The notes under the pieces were generated by a model. It searched no databases and was not told where the DNA came from. It saw nothing but the letters and a program-made list of their open reading frames with translations. This document shows, in pieces, positions 1 to 7,531 of a stretch of 64,000 nt of DNA. This DNA comes from Acidobacteria bacterium 28-1 (GTDB lineage Bacteria; Acidobacteriota; Blastocatellia; Pyrinomonadales; Pyrinomonadaceae), in assembly GCA_002050365.1 (NCBI GenBank), contig MWYZ01000054.1:1-64000 (forward strand), given 5' to 3'. How positions within the stretch are numbered: the stretch's first letter is position 1; each line of letters opens with the position of its first letter. The position numbers and the translations under genes were made by a program.

Positions 1-111
1 AAGTATGAGTGGCTGCCGATGGATATTTACGGGAGTTTCAAAACAATGAGTGAGGGATTGTTTGAGGTCTTGAAAGGAATCGGCTCTAAATACCGCATTA
101 CTTTTGTCTAG
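1..111 (+). CDS. 3' end of an unidentified protein (partial)
   Basis: The window opens inside an open frame whose last 36 residues begin KYEWLPMDIY and end KYRITFV, closed by TAG at 109-111. No family could be recognised from this tail. A strong hairpin follows 12 bases after the stop and probably separates it from the convergent gene block on the minus strand. The frame has codon use like the neighbouring genes and no internal stop, so it is likely a real C-terminus, but its function is unknown. Confidence 0.5.
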   Translation, partial: KYEWLPMDIYGSFKTMSEGLFEVLKGIGSKYRITFV

Positions 112-120
112 GTGCTTAGT

Positions 121-220
121 TATTTGAGTTCCGTAGGAACGACATAAAATATGTCGTTCCTACGGAACTCAAGCCATTTATTTCGATGATTACTATAATT
201 ATCAAGCTCCTATGGAGCTA
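121..220. repeat. palindromic intergenic repeat (23-bp arms) plus a small palindrome
   Basis: Positions 124-146 and 150-172 are perfect reverse complements (arms starting TTGAGTTCCGTAGGAACG) around a 3-nt AAA loop. A second short palindrome, AGCTCC-TAT-GGAGCT, lies at 205-219. The pair looks like a dispersed REP/MITE-type unit rather than a plain terminator because no T-tract follows. It lies between convergent genes, where such elements are tolerated; it could still end transcription from both sides. That it is a multicopy family is inferred. Confidence 0.7.
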
Positions 221-292
221 AGTTCAGAGTTCTCAAACAGCTTTTAAGAAGTAAATAATGAAAAGTTTTCGTTTTTCACTTTTCACTTTTAG

Positions 293-1201
293 TTATTCAC
301 TATCCACTTTCTTCGGCACAATCACTCGCAAAGCGTTCGGGCGAATGCGATAGTGAAGCGGCGTTTCCATCGGTTTTACTTCGCCGTCAAAAGCGACGAG
401 CAATTTTTTGTGGTGTGTTTCGATGGTTATTTTATCCGTGCAGTATGTTTCAAAATCCGTTGCCTGTCGCAACATACCGAAAATTGAGCGCAAGACGAGC
501 CGCACAAGTCCCATTCTGCCTGTGCGGTGCAGAACATAAACGCTCAAGTTGCCCGCGTCCAGACATTTGCGCCCGCCAATATTAAAACTATCCATTTCGT
601 ATTCGTTATTGCCGATGAAAACGAAAGGCGTTTTGCGCGTAAATTCTTTGCCGTCAATTGTCAGTTTGATTAGCAAAAACGGGTAACGGCGCAAAACCGC
701 GATTGCCGCCCAAAACGCCGCCGACCATTTTCCGCGTCCTAATCTTTCCTGCTGCCGCTCGCGCCGCCGGACGATTTGCGGATATAAACCGATGCTCGAA
801 TTATTGATAAAAATTTGTCCGTTGACTTCTGCCGCATCAATCTCTTCGATGTAATTTTCAGCAATTACGCGTACGGCTTCTTCAGGTTCAGCCGAGATAT
901 TTAAATCTTTTGAAAAATGATTGAGCGTTCCGAGCGGCAGCACGCCGAGCGTTTTATCGGTTTCAGCAATTGCCGCCGCAACCGCGCTGATGGTACCGTC
1001 GCCGCCCGCCGCGACAATTGTTTGATAATCACTCTTTGCCGCTTCTTTTGCCATTTCGAGAAGCTGTTCGCCGCTTTCCGCAAACGAAAAATGCGCATCG
1101 AGATTATTGAAGCGAAACGCTTCCGCCAATCGGTTTTTGGTTGCGTTTTTATCTTCGTCCTTGCCCGAACCAGCGTTTATTATGACTTTGATTGTTGGCA
1201 T
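293..1201 (-). CDS. diacylglycerol kinase family lipid kinase
   Basis: Predicted cytosolic or membrane-associated lipid kinase of the DAGK catalytic family (YegS/BmrU/DgkB-like), which phosphorylates diacylglycerol or a related lipid. Counted from the ATG at 1201, the nucleotide-binding GGDGT motif is at residues 66-70, followed by PLGTLNHF, the family's usual second glycine motif. The N-terminus (IKVIINAGSG) matches the usual beta1-loop of the fold, and about 302 residues is normal. A TTG at 1228 would add nine residues and would overlap the stop of the upstream 72-aa gene, but the ATG fits the family better. It is the last gene of a minus-strand run that begins with the dap genes. The exact lipid substrate cannot be told from sequence. 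Confidence 0.88.
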   Translation of the reverse strand: MPTIKVIINAGSGKDEDKNATKNRLAEAFRFNNLDAHFSFAESGEQLLEMAKEAAKSDYQTIVAAGGDGTISAVAAAIAETDKTLGVLPLGTLNHFSKDLNISAEPEEAVRVIAENYIEEIDAAEVNGQIFINNSSIGLYPQIVRRRERQQERLGRGKWSAAFWAAIAVLRRYPFLLIKLTIDGKEFTRKTPFVFIGNNEYEMDSFNIGGRKCLDAGNLSVYVLHRTGRMGLVRLVLRSIFGMLRQATDFETYCTDKITIETHHKKLLVAFDGEVKPMETPLHYRIRPNALRVIVPKKVDSE

Positions 1202-1224
1202 AATCGAAAAAACTACCAGTTGCC

Positions 1225-1443
1225 TCAAACTCTTTCGTGCAAAGCAACCGCCAAATCCGATGGCAAAACAAGCGGATAAAATATCTTCGCTTCAAACAAA
1301 TAATCTTCGCCGTCCTCGTCAATCACGCGAATCATATCGTCGCTTTCGGCTTCTGCATCTGCGACAATTTCGTATAATTTCCCGACTTCAAGCGACGCTT
1401 CAAAACCTTTATTATTTATGCAAACCGCAAATTTTGTATTCAT
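1225..1443 (-). CDS. small conserved hypothetical protein (72 aa)
   Basis: An acidic 72-residue protein beginning MNTKFAVCINNKGFEASLEVG with a central IRVIDEDGEDYLF segment. I recognise the general pattern of small conserved bacterial proteins of this type but know no function. The fold is probably an SH3-like beta barrel, judging from alternating hydrophobics and a Gly/Asp turn; this is inference. It sits 2 bases from the 80-aa gene upstream and touches the lipid kinase frame downstream, so the three are likely co-transcribed. Confidence 0.6.
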   Translation of the reverse strand: MNTKFAVCINNKGFEASLEVGKLYEIVADAEAESDDMIRVIDEDGEDYLFEAKIFYPLVLPSDLAVALHERV

Positions 1444-1445
1444 AA

Positions 1446-1688
1446 TTAATCAAGCCAACGCTTTATTTTTCCGTTTCTTTTACCGATGCCGTGCGCTTCG
1501 TACCAATGAACTTCGGCAAGTCTTACACGACCGTTTGAAATTCTCTCAACCATTGCCACACCTTTTAATTTTCGCCAACGACCTTTGCCGAACTGTTTAT
1601 TCAAAAATGGAAAAATTCGGATTGAGCTTCCAACGGCGATAATTTCAATTTGCTCAATTTTACCAATGATTTTGAATCCTTCCAACAT
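1446..1688 (-). CDS. small basic conserved hypothetical protein (80 aa)
   Basis: An 80-residue basic protein ending in HWYEAHGIGKRNGKIKRWLD. This C-terminal signature (AEVHWYEAHGIGK) is typical of a small family in diverse bacteria often encoded beside, or as a pair with, the neighbouring SH3-like small protein. The central KQFGKGRWRKLKG stretch is strongly basic and could bind nucleic acid, but no function is known to me. It begins with ATG and runs to 3 bases before the next gene, suggesting a two-gene unit. Confidence 0.62.
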   Translation of the reverse strand: MLEGFKIIGKIEQIEIIAVGSSIRIFPFLNKQFGKGRWRKLKGVAMVERISNGRVRLAEVHWYEAHGIGKRNGKIKRWLD

Positions 1689-1733
1689 TCAATTTTCGTT
1701 ATTTTATTGTTTTGGTTTGCGTTCACAGAAAAC

Positions 1734-2090
1734 TTATTCTTGTGATTTTAAAGATGAGAAATAAGTTGTCCATTTATCGACAACACCACCGTAAAAACTT
1801 GCTGCAGGCGTTGTCGTTCCGTCATTTTCAACATTTTCAGCCTCCAAATCTGTGAAAACATCAATAATTATTTCGGTGTCTGATTCAGAGAACGTAATCA
1901 AAAAATAATCTGCGAATTTATCACCTTTGTGCATTGCAGGTTTTGTTATTGGAGAAGTTTGTAAAGTTTCGGATAAATGTAAAGCAACAGAAAGGTTTTT
2001 TTCACGCAAAGTTTTTTCGGTAATTTCTAAATGACTACGTGAAAAAACATTTGGTTGATTACATAATTTTTTGTATTCATCAGCGTTCAT
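1734..2090 (-). CDS. hypothetical protein (118 aa)
   Basis: A 118-residue soluble protein with no signal peptide or membrane segment. It begins MNADEYKKLC and has a central hydrophobic beta-rich stretch (DYFLITFSESDTEIIIDVF) followed by a Thr/Ala-rich turn. No family recognised. It lies 25 bases after the dapD stop and points the same way. A lower GC content than dapD suggests it may be a later arrival in the run. Confidence 0.5.
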   Translation of the reverse strand: MNADEYKKLCNQPNVFSRSHLEITEKTLREKNLSVALHLSETLQTSPITKPAMHKGDKFADYFLITFSESDTEIIIDVFTDLEAENVENDGTTTPAASFYGGVVDKWTTYFSSLKSQE

Positions 2091-2115
2091 CTATGTAAAT
2101 CTATAGTTTCAAATC

Positions 2116-2946
2116 CTATCTCAAATAATCTTCCAACTTTGTCGAAGCATCAGTCTTCTCGTCGCGGTATTTGACGATAATCGGCGCGTAGATTGACAAA
2201 CCCCAAGATTTTCCCTGTTCGCTCGTTACCGCACGCGAGCCTTGCACGACGACTGCACCTGCCGGAATTTCCAGCGGCTTATCAGAGCCGGATTTATAAA
2301 TTACGCCTTTGACCAAATCGAAAACCGGCGTCGAGCGCGTCAAAATCACGCCCGAAGCAAGAACGCATTTTTCGCGGACAATCACGCCTTCATAAACGCC
2401 CGTGTTACCGCCGATTAAACAATCGTCTTCAATCACGATCGGATTCGCATTGATTGGTTCGAGAACGCCGCCGATTTGTGCTGCCGCCGAGATGTGAACG
2501 CGCTTGCCGATTTGAGCGCAGCTTCCAACGAGCGCGTGCGAATCAATCAGCGTGCCTTCGTCAATATATGCGCCGACGTTGACGTAAGACGGCGGCATCA
2601 AGACAACGTTTTCGCCGACAAACGAGCCGTCTCGAATCGTCGTGCCGCCGGGAACGACGCGGATTTTATCGTCCAGATTCATCGGGCGCAGCGGATAAGT
2701 ATTTTTGTCGAAGAATTGAAAAGTTTCACCGCTGAACGACATCGTAACCATTTCACCCATCTTGAAACCGAGCAGAATTCCCTGTTTCACCCAAGCGTTG
2801 GTTTGCCACGTTCCGTTTTCGTCTCGTTCCGCCGCGCGAACTCTGCCCGTCCGCAATTCGGTTTTGAAATCATTGAATACTTCGCGGTCAGGCGCGTCGA
2901 ATTCTGATTTAGTGAATAATTGTTCAATTTTTTCTTGTAATGTCAT
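2116..2946 (-). CDS. dapD: 2,3,4,5-tetrahydropyridine-2,6-dicarboxylate N-succinyltransferase
   Basis: Cytosolic enzyme of the succinylase branch of lysine/meso-diaminopimelate synthesis; it transfers succinyl from succinyl-CoA to tetrahydrodipicolinate. At 276 residues it has the exact family length. A helical N-terminal domain is followed by left-handed beta-helix hexapeptide repeats (roughly residues 100-225) with the typical VNVGAYIDEGTLIDSHALVG and IGGVLEP segments. Its ATG overlaps the last 23 bases of the P1 peptidase gene, implying translational coupling. It shares the strand with dapA and dapB upstream. Together these indicate a diaminopimelate pathway using succinylated intermediates, which then needs DapC and DapE activities. 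Confidence 0.95.
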   Translation of the reverse strand: MTLQEKIEQLFTKSEFDAPDREVFNDFKTELRTGRVRAAERDENGTWQTNAWVKQGILLGFKMGEMVTMSFSGETFQFFDKNTYPLRPMNLDDKIRVVPGGTTIRDGSFVGENVVLMPPSYVNVGAYIDEGTLIDSHALVGSCAQIGKRVHISAAAQIGGVLEPINANPIVIEDDCLIGGNTGVYEGVIVREKCVLASGVILTRSTPVFDLVKGVIYKSGSDKPLEIPAGAVVVQGSRAVTSEQGKSWGLSIYAPIIVKYRDEKTDASTKLEDYLR

Positions 2947-4138
2947 TTTTAGTTTCCAGAAGACGGTTATATTTTTTCAAAATCGCTTTTAATCTGTCAT
3001 GCGGCAAAGCATTAACTGTGTTGCCATTGTAGCCTTTCATTGTTTCCGCCGCGACCATTGCATTTAAGATCGCTTCTTCGGTTGCTTGCGCCGTCGCCCA
3101 AAACAGATGATTGATTTGCTCGTTCGGGAGCATTGTCAGATTTGCCAATCCTTTGTCTTTGCTGATCTCCAAGGCGTTGGCAGTCGAGAAAGCGATAAAA
3201 ATATCGCCCGACGAATTTTCGCCGCGACCGCCGACGTTGCCGATACCGAGCGAAACTCTTCGCGTGAGTCGTTTAAGTTGATGCGGAAGCAGCGGCGCGT
3301 CCGTCGCCACGACGACGATTATCGAGCCTTGCCCTTCGTCGCCGATTTTCCTTTCAAACGGTATCAAATTGGCAGACTCTTTTGAACCTACGGTCGGCAG
3401 TAAATCCGTAATTTCTTTTCCGACCGGAACGCCCGCGACCGAAAAAAACTGACGCGTTCCATAATTCGCCTGCACGAGAACGCCGACCGTATAACCGCCG
3501 AATTTGGCTTCAAGCATGCGCGAAGCGGTTCCCGTTCCGCCTTTGAAACGATGCGCGACCATTCCGGTTCCGCCGCCGACGTTGCCTTCCGCTATCGCGC
3601 CCGATCTTGCCGCGTCCAAAGCCTGAAAAACATGATTTTTATTAATGTGAAAGCCGTTGATGTCGTTCAAAAATCCGTCCCAAGTTTCGGCGACGACCGG
3701 CAAGCTGAAATCGCCCGAATAACCTTCGCTTGTGCCGCGTTTCGCCGCCCATTCAATTACGGCATCGCGGACAACGCCGACGCTGTGTGTATTGGTTATC
3801 AAAATGGGCGTTCCCAAGCTGCCTGATTCTTCAACCCAAGTTGTGCCGGTCATTTCGCCGTTGCCGTTAAGCGTGTGCCAAGCGGCGAAAACTCGTCCGT
3901 TGAAATTTTTTCCCTGCGGCAGAATTGCCGTTACGCCTGTGCGAATCGCTTTTTCACCGTCGCCTGAAATCAGAGTTGTGTAACCGACTTCGACACCTTT
4001 GACATCCGTAATCGTGTTGAATTGCCCGGTCGCGCCTTCAAACGGAACGCCTAAATCACGCGCTCGCGGTTTGGTTTGCGCGGCGATTGATAAAACAAAA
4101 AGCGACGATGCTAGAAAAACAGAAAGTATTTTTTTCAT
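2924..4138 (-). CDS. P1 family (S58, DmpA-type) self-cleaving aminopeptidase/esterase, exported
   Basis: A 404-residue member of the DmpA/BapA N-terminal nucleophile family (L-aminopeptidase/D-esterase). Residues 1-20 form a signal peptide ending SIAAQ, so a periplasmic location is likely. The conserved EGNVGGGTGM loop lies at about 184-193 and FKGGTGTASR at 198-207. By comparison with DmpA, autoproteolysis would occur between Gly271 and Ser272 in GQGSIIVVVATD, freeing Ser272 as the nucleophile. It sits between an ABM-domain gene and dapD and overlaps dapD by 23 bases. The physiological peptide substrate is unknown; the dap neighbourhood allows a role with D-amino-acid or wall-derived peptides, which is speculation. 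Confidence 0.9.
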   Translation of the reverse strand: MKKILSVFLASSLFVLSIAAQTKPRARDLGVPFEGATGQFNTITDVKGVEVGYTTLISGDGEKAIRTGVTAILPQGKNFNGRVFAAWHTLNGNGEMTGTTWVEESGSLGTPILITNTHSVGVVRDAVIEWAAKRGTSEGYSGDFSLPVVAETWDGFLNDINGFHINKNHVFQALDAARSGAIAEGNVGGGTGMVAHRFKGGTGTASRMLEAKFGGYTVGVLVQANYGTRQFFSVAGVPVGKEITDLLPTVGSKESANLIPFERKIGDEGQGSIIVVVATDAPLLPHQLKRLTRRVSLGIGNVGGRGENSSGDIFIAFSTANALEISKDKGLANLTMLPNEQINHLFWATAQATEEAILNAMVAAETMKGYNGNTVNALPHDRLKAILKKYNRLLETKNDITRKN

Positions 4139-4234
4139 TAATTTATTTTCGCATTTCTTTCAAAATTTTGTGTAATTTCTTGTGCGGTAGTTCGGCAATA
4201 AACACAAGCGACACGCCGTATATTTTCTTGCAGC

Positions 4235-4552
4235 TTAAAAAAATTCAAATGTTTCGCAATGAATGACGTTCGGTTCAAATTCGAGCAGATATTTTTTGTC
4301 TTCTTGATAATATCTGGCTTTCTCGTAATCTTCACCCGCGAATTTCTCGATACTTTCAAAGCCGTCCCATCTGGTTACCGTCCAGAAATGACATTTATCA
4401 TTTTCGATGCGCCGCAAGATTGACGCGCTTAAATTTCCCTCTGTCTTTTTGTAATCTTCGATTCCCGTTTTCTTTAAATATTGCAGGTAAACTTCACTGT
4501 CTTCCGCTTTTGTTACGCCGTGCCAAATTCTCGTAATTATTTTGTTTTCCAT
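4235..4552 (-). CDS. antibiotic biosynthesis monooxygenase (ABM)-like small protein
   Basis: A 105-residue single-domain protein beginning ENKIITRIWHGVTKAED and containing FWTVTRWDGFESIEKFAGEDYEKARYY. This is the pattern of the ferredoxin-like ABM fold (TRW...W.s.es.kaF). Such proteins act as small oxygenases or as stress and quality-control factors, often dimeric; the substrate cannot be predicted. It lies 11 bases downstream of dapA on the same strand. A 73-aa frame overlapping its 3' half shows no coding character and was discarded. Confidence 0.72.
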   Translation of the reverse strand: MENKIITRIWHGVTKAEDSEVYLQYLKKTGIEDYKKTEGNLSASILRRIENDKCHFWTVTRWDGFESIEKFAGEDYEKARYYQEDKKYLLEFEPNVIHCETFEFF

Positions 4553-4563
4553 AACTTCTCAAA

Positions 4564-5457
4564 TCATCCCAACTCTTTCAAAATTTCTCGCAATTTCTTC
4601 CGCGTCGGCTCGGTAACAGGCACAAGCGGCTGACGCAAATTCTCTTCGAGCAAATTCATCTCCTTCATTACAAACTTACACGGCGCGGGCGAGGCTTCAA
4701 TAAAATTCGCTTCCATCAGCGCGAGAATTTTGTAATGAATCTTTCGCGCCGATGTCCACGCGCCGCTTAAAGCCTTTTCAACCATAGCGGAAGTTTCTTT
4801 CGGAATCTCGTTTGAGCAAACCGAAACAAGTCCGTCCGCGCCGACGGCGATTAAAGGTAGAGTCGTCGCGTCGTCGCCCGAAAACACTTTAAAATTTTTC
4901 GGACGCTTTGCCAAGATTTCCATAATCTGTGAAAAATTGCCCGACGCTTCTTTAATCGCCGCAATGTTTTCAAACCTTTCGGCTAATCGTAAAGTCGTCT
5001 CGCTGGAGATATTGGAACAAGTTCTGCCCGGCACGTTGTAGAGCATAATGGGAAATTTCTTGACCGATTTGGCGATTTCCGAAAAATGCGCTAGCAACCC
5101 TTCCTGCGTCGGTTTGTTGTAATACGGCGCGACGATGAACGCTGCATCGGCACCGAGTTCGCGGGCTTTTCTGGTGAAATCAATGGTTGCGGCAGTGTTG
5201 TTGCTTCCTGTTCCGGCAATGACTTTCGCTTTTTTATATGCGACTTCGACCGTCATTTTAATAACGTGCAAGCGTTCGGCTTCGTCCATCGTCGCGCTTT
5301 CGCCCGTCGTGCCGCACGGAACCAAAATCTTCACACCGTTTTTGATTTGCCTCTCAACTAACGCTTTGAAACATTCGTCGTCAATCGAGCCGTCCGCTCG
5401 AAACGGCGTAACAAGAGCAGTTCCGCAACCGCGCATCCAATAAATTCGCATCGTCAT
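4564..5457 (-). CDS. dapA: 4-hydroxy-tetrahydrodipicolinate synthase
   Basis: Cytosolic TIM-barrel enzyme condensing pyruvate with aspartate semialdehyde in the first committed step of diaminopimelate/lysine synthesis. The 297 residues show GTTGE at 49-53, the proton-relay Tyr140 in LYNVPGRT and the Schiff-base Lys169 in AAIKEASGN. A GGTGA ribosome-binding site lies about 6 bases before the ATG at 5457; Met3 and Met8 are alternative starts. The 5' end is 16 bases from one end of the GxxExxY-gene element, which separates it from dapB. Confidence 0.96.
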   Translation of the reverse strand: MTMRIYWMRGCGTALVTPFRADGSIDDECFKALVERQIKNGVKILVPCGTTGESATMDEAERLHVIKMTVEVAYKKAKVIAGTGSNNTAATIDFTRKARELGADAAFIVAPYYNKPTQEGLLAHFSEIAKSVKKFPIMLYNVPGRTCSNISSETTLRLAERFENIAAIKEASGNFSQIMEILAKRPKNFKVFSGDDATTLPLIAVGADGLVSVCSNEIPKETSAMVEKALSGAWTSARKIHYKILALMEANFIEASPAPCKFVMKEMNLLEENLRQPLVPVTEPTRKKLREILKELG

Positions 5458-5473
5458 AATTTTTCACCAAAAG

Positions 5474-5991
5474 AAAATGAAACCACAGATACACACAGAT
5501 ACACACAGATAATTTTTTTATTATAAAACGATTCTTTTGATTTCAACTCGCGGATTACCGAAATTGATTAAAAGGCAAATTTTAAGCCTGTCGCTTTTAG
5601 GTAATTCAGACATTGTGCTTTGTTAATGTCATTTATTTCCCTAACGGCTTTCAATTCAACCAGAATCAAATTTTCAACCAGCAAATCTGCTTCATAATAT
5701 CCGACTTCTACATTGTCGTAAAAAACCTTGATTTCTTCCTGTTGCTTTACATTTAAAGCAGATTTTCTTAACTCGTGAGTCAAAGCATTTTCATACACCT
5801 TTTCCAAGAATCCGCAGCCAAGCGTATTTCCAACTTTATACGCGCTGCCGATTATATTTTCGGTTATCTGATTTGGCTCAAGTTTTTCTTTTACAATTTC
5901 AGAAAAATTATTATCTTCTGATTCAAAAAGTGCTTGCAGCAATTTCGATTTATTATCTGTGTCCATCTGTGTTTATCTGTGGTTTCATTTT
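5474..5991. mobile_element. GxxExxY-gene element bounded by 40-bp terminal inverted repeats
   Basis: Positions 5474-5513 read AAAATGAAACCACAGATA... on the plus strand, and the reverse complement of 5952-5991 reads the same with 3 differences in 40. Each repeat holds three degenerate ACACAGAT units. The 518-bp interval encloses one gene (GxxExxY). The right repeat forms the last codons and stop of dapB, and the left one ends 16 bases before the dapA start, so the unit seems to have inserted between two adjacent genes. No transposase is present. Mobility is inferred from the repeat structure and placement. Confidence 0.6.
5521..5966 (-). pseudogene. GxxExxY protein, 3' frameshifted (PD-(D/E)XK-like)
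   Basis: A small protein of the GxxExxY family, thought to have a PD-(D/E)XK nuclease-like fold. The naming motif is present as GCGFLEKVYENAL and the catalytic-like YYEADLLVENLILVELKA follows. The open frame stops early at 5568 after GLKFAF. In the next frame the missing family ending (INFGNPRVEIKRIVL) continues to a stop at 5521. Restoring one T in the TTTT run (minus strand, near 5571-5574) gives an unbroken protein of about 147 residues. This is either a real 1-base deletion or a consensus error. The gene lies inside inverted repeats and its 5' end overlaps the end of dapB. Confidence 0.78.
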
Positions 5992-6684
5992 ACTTATAAT
6001 TTCTTCCATCACATCGGTAAATTCATAAAAGCCTTTTTTTCCGACAATCCATTCCGCCGCTAAAATTGCGCCCGCAGCAAAACCTTCGCGTGAACGCGCC
6101 ACGTGTTCGAGTAAAATTTGGTCGGCGTTTCCGTCAAAACCGACGCGGTGCGTTCCGGGAATGTTTCCGGCGCGAGTAGCGGAAACGCTAAAATCTTTTC
6201 CGATATTTACAGCGACGATTTCTTTTAATTTCAAAGCCGTGCCGCTCGGCGCGTCCCTTTTGCGCGAGTGATGCTGCTCTTCGATAAACGCTTCGTAGTC
6301 TTCAAACTTACTGATAAGTTCCGAAGCGTAATTTGTAATTTTATAAAATAAATTCACGCCGATTGAGAAATTCGCGCCGAAGACGAACGCGCCGTTTTTT
6401 TCCGCGACTAATTTTTTAATCGTTTCCCTTTCAGCGTTCCAACCGGTCGTGCCTTCGACAAGCGGAATGTTTGCCATCAAACACGCCTCGATGTTTCTTT
6501 GGACTGCTTCCGCAACCGAAAAATCAATTACTACATCAATGTTCTTTAGCTTTTCCGATAATTCTTCGGCAGAAAGTCCAGCATCTGATTCATCAATGAC
6601 GACCGCAAGTTCGTGATTTTTATTTTCGGCTAAGTCTGCGATAAGCCTGCCCATCGCGCCGTAGCCGATTAAAGCTATTTCCAT
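5953..6684 (-). CDS. dapB: 4-hydroxy-tetrahydrodipicolinate reductase
   Basis: NAD(P)H-dependent cytosolic reductase, second step after DapA in diaminopimelate synthesis. The N-terminal dinucleotide fold has GYGAMGR at residues 7-13. EGTTGW and the signature EQHHSRKRDAPSGTALKL (substrate His/Lys, PSGTA) are intact. At 243 residues it is slightly short, as in many non-enteric DapB proteins. The last ten residues (KPQINTDGHR) are encoded by the terminal inverted repeat of the adjoining GxxExxY element, so the native C-terminus has apparently been replaced without harming the fold. It is the first gene of the minus-strand run. Confidence 0.95.
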   Translation of the reverse strand: MEIALIGYGAMGRLIADLAENKNHELAVVIDESDAGLSAEELSEKLKNIDVVIDFSVAEAVQRNIEACLMANIPLVEGTTGWNAERETIKKLVAEKNGAFVFGANFSIGVNLFYKITNYASELISKFEDYEAFIEEQHHSRKRDAPSGTALKLKEIVAVNIGKDFSVSATRAGNIPGTHRVGFDGNADQILLEHVARSREGFAAGAILAAEWIVGKKGFYEFTDVMEEIISKMKPQINTDGHR

Positions 6685-6802
6685 AGTTTTTTTTGATAAA
6701 ATTTGTTATAATGCAAAAACGATATTATTTTTTAACCGTTTTATTACTGCAAATCTGCAAACTCTTCGAGAGCATCGTCATTATAATTCTACGAGGCAAA
6801 CT

Positions 6803-7531
6803 ATGAAAATCGGCAAACTCATTTTACTCGTGATTTTTTGTATCGTCGCGCTTTCGACAAGCGTTTTTGCTCAGACGACTTTGGTTGCTCGCGGCTCGGC
6901 TTGGAAATATCTCGACAACGGCTCGAATCAAGGCGCGGCTTGGATGGCTACGACATTTGATGATTCGACTTGGGCGGCGGGAAACGCGCAGCTCGGTTAC
7001 GGCGACGGCGACGAAGCGACAATTGTCGGTTACGGTGGAAATCCGAATGCTAAATTTATTACGACTTACTTTCGTAAGGCTTTCACCGTCGCGAATCCGG
7101 CTGATTTTACTAGTTTAAATTTAGGAATTCTGCGTGACGACGGCGCGGTTGTTTATCTGAATGGCACGGAAGTTTACCGGACGAATATGCCGACGGGCGC
7201 AGTAGGTTATCAAACTTTGGCTTCCGTAGCTGTCAGCGGCGCGGAAGAAACTACCACTTTTCTGCAAACAACCGTCAGTCCAAATTTGCTCGTTGCGGGA
7301 ACAAATGTATTATCTGTCGAGATTCATCAGGCAAATGCAACGAGCAGCGACATTAGTTTTGATTTCGATTTAACCGGACAAACCGGAACGCCGACCGCTA
7401 ATGTCACGCGAGCAGATTATTGCCGTTACGAAAGAGATTGCGAAAGAGCCGAACAATGCGAATTTGTATCTGAAACGCGCCGAGCTTTACCGTCTGCACG
7501 AAGAATGGAAAAACTCGGAAAAAGACTTTAA
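6803..7531 (+). CDS. secreted protein with jelly-roll N-domain, 3' part frameshifted into TPR gene
   Basis: The signal peptide covers residues 1-23 (cleavage after VFA). Residues 25-198 match the beta-sandwich domain often found at the N-terminus of secreted metallophosphoesterases and lamin-tail-type proteins (WKYLDNGSNQG, YGDGDEATIVGYGG, YFRKAFTV, LRDDGAVVYLNGTEV, SVEIHQANATSSDISFDFDL). After residue about 200 the frame turns into Arg/Glu-rich sequence with no family character (from ADYCRYERDCERAEQ), because it overlaps the TPR gene in another frame. The phosphatase domain expected after this N-domain is absent. The gene is therefore a truncated or fused remnant, or needs a frameshift to join the TPR part. 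Confidence 0.65.
   Translation: MKIGKLILLVIFCIVALSTSVFAQTTLVARGSAWKYLDNGSNQGAAWMATTFDDSTWAAGNAQLGYGDGDEATIVGYGGNPNAKFITTYFRKAFTVANPADFTSLNLGILRDDGAVVYLNGTEVYRTNMPTGAVGYQTLASVAVSGAEETTTFLQTTVSPNLLVAGTNVLSVEIHQANATSSDISFDFDLTGQTGTPTANVTRADYCRYERDCERAEQCEFVSETRRALPSARRMEKLGKRL

Noticed and set aside
4138-4359. Minus-strand 73-aa frame between P1 peptidase and the ABM gene
   Set aside because: Overlaps the 3' half of the well-supported ABM-like gene in another frame; Lys/Asn-rich with no family features.
5481-5513. Three tandem ACACAGAT-like units as a possible CRISPR or iteron array
   Set aside because: Only three very short units with no spacers, and a mirrored copy at 5952-5991; better explained as a terminal inverted repeat.
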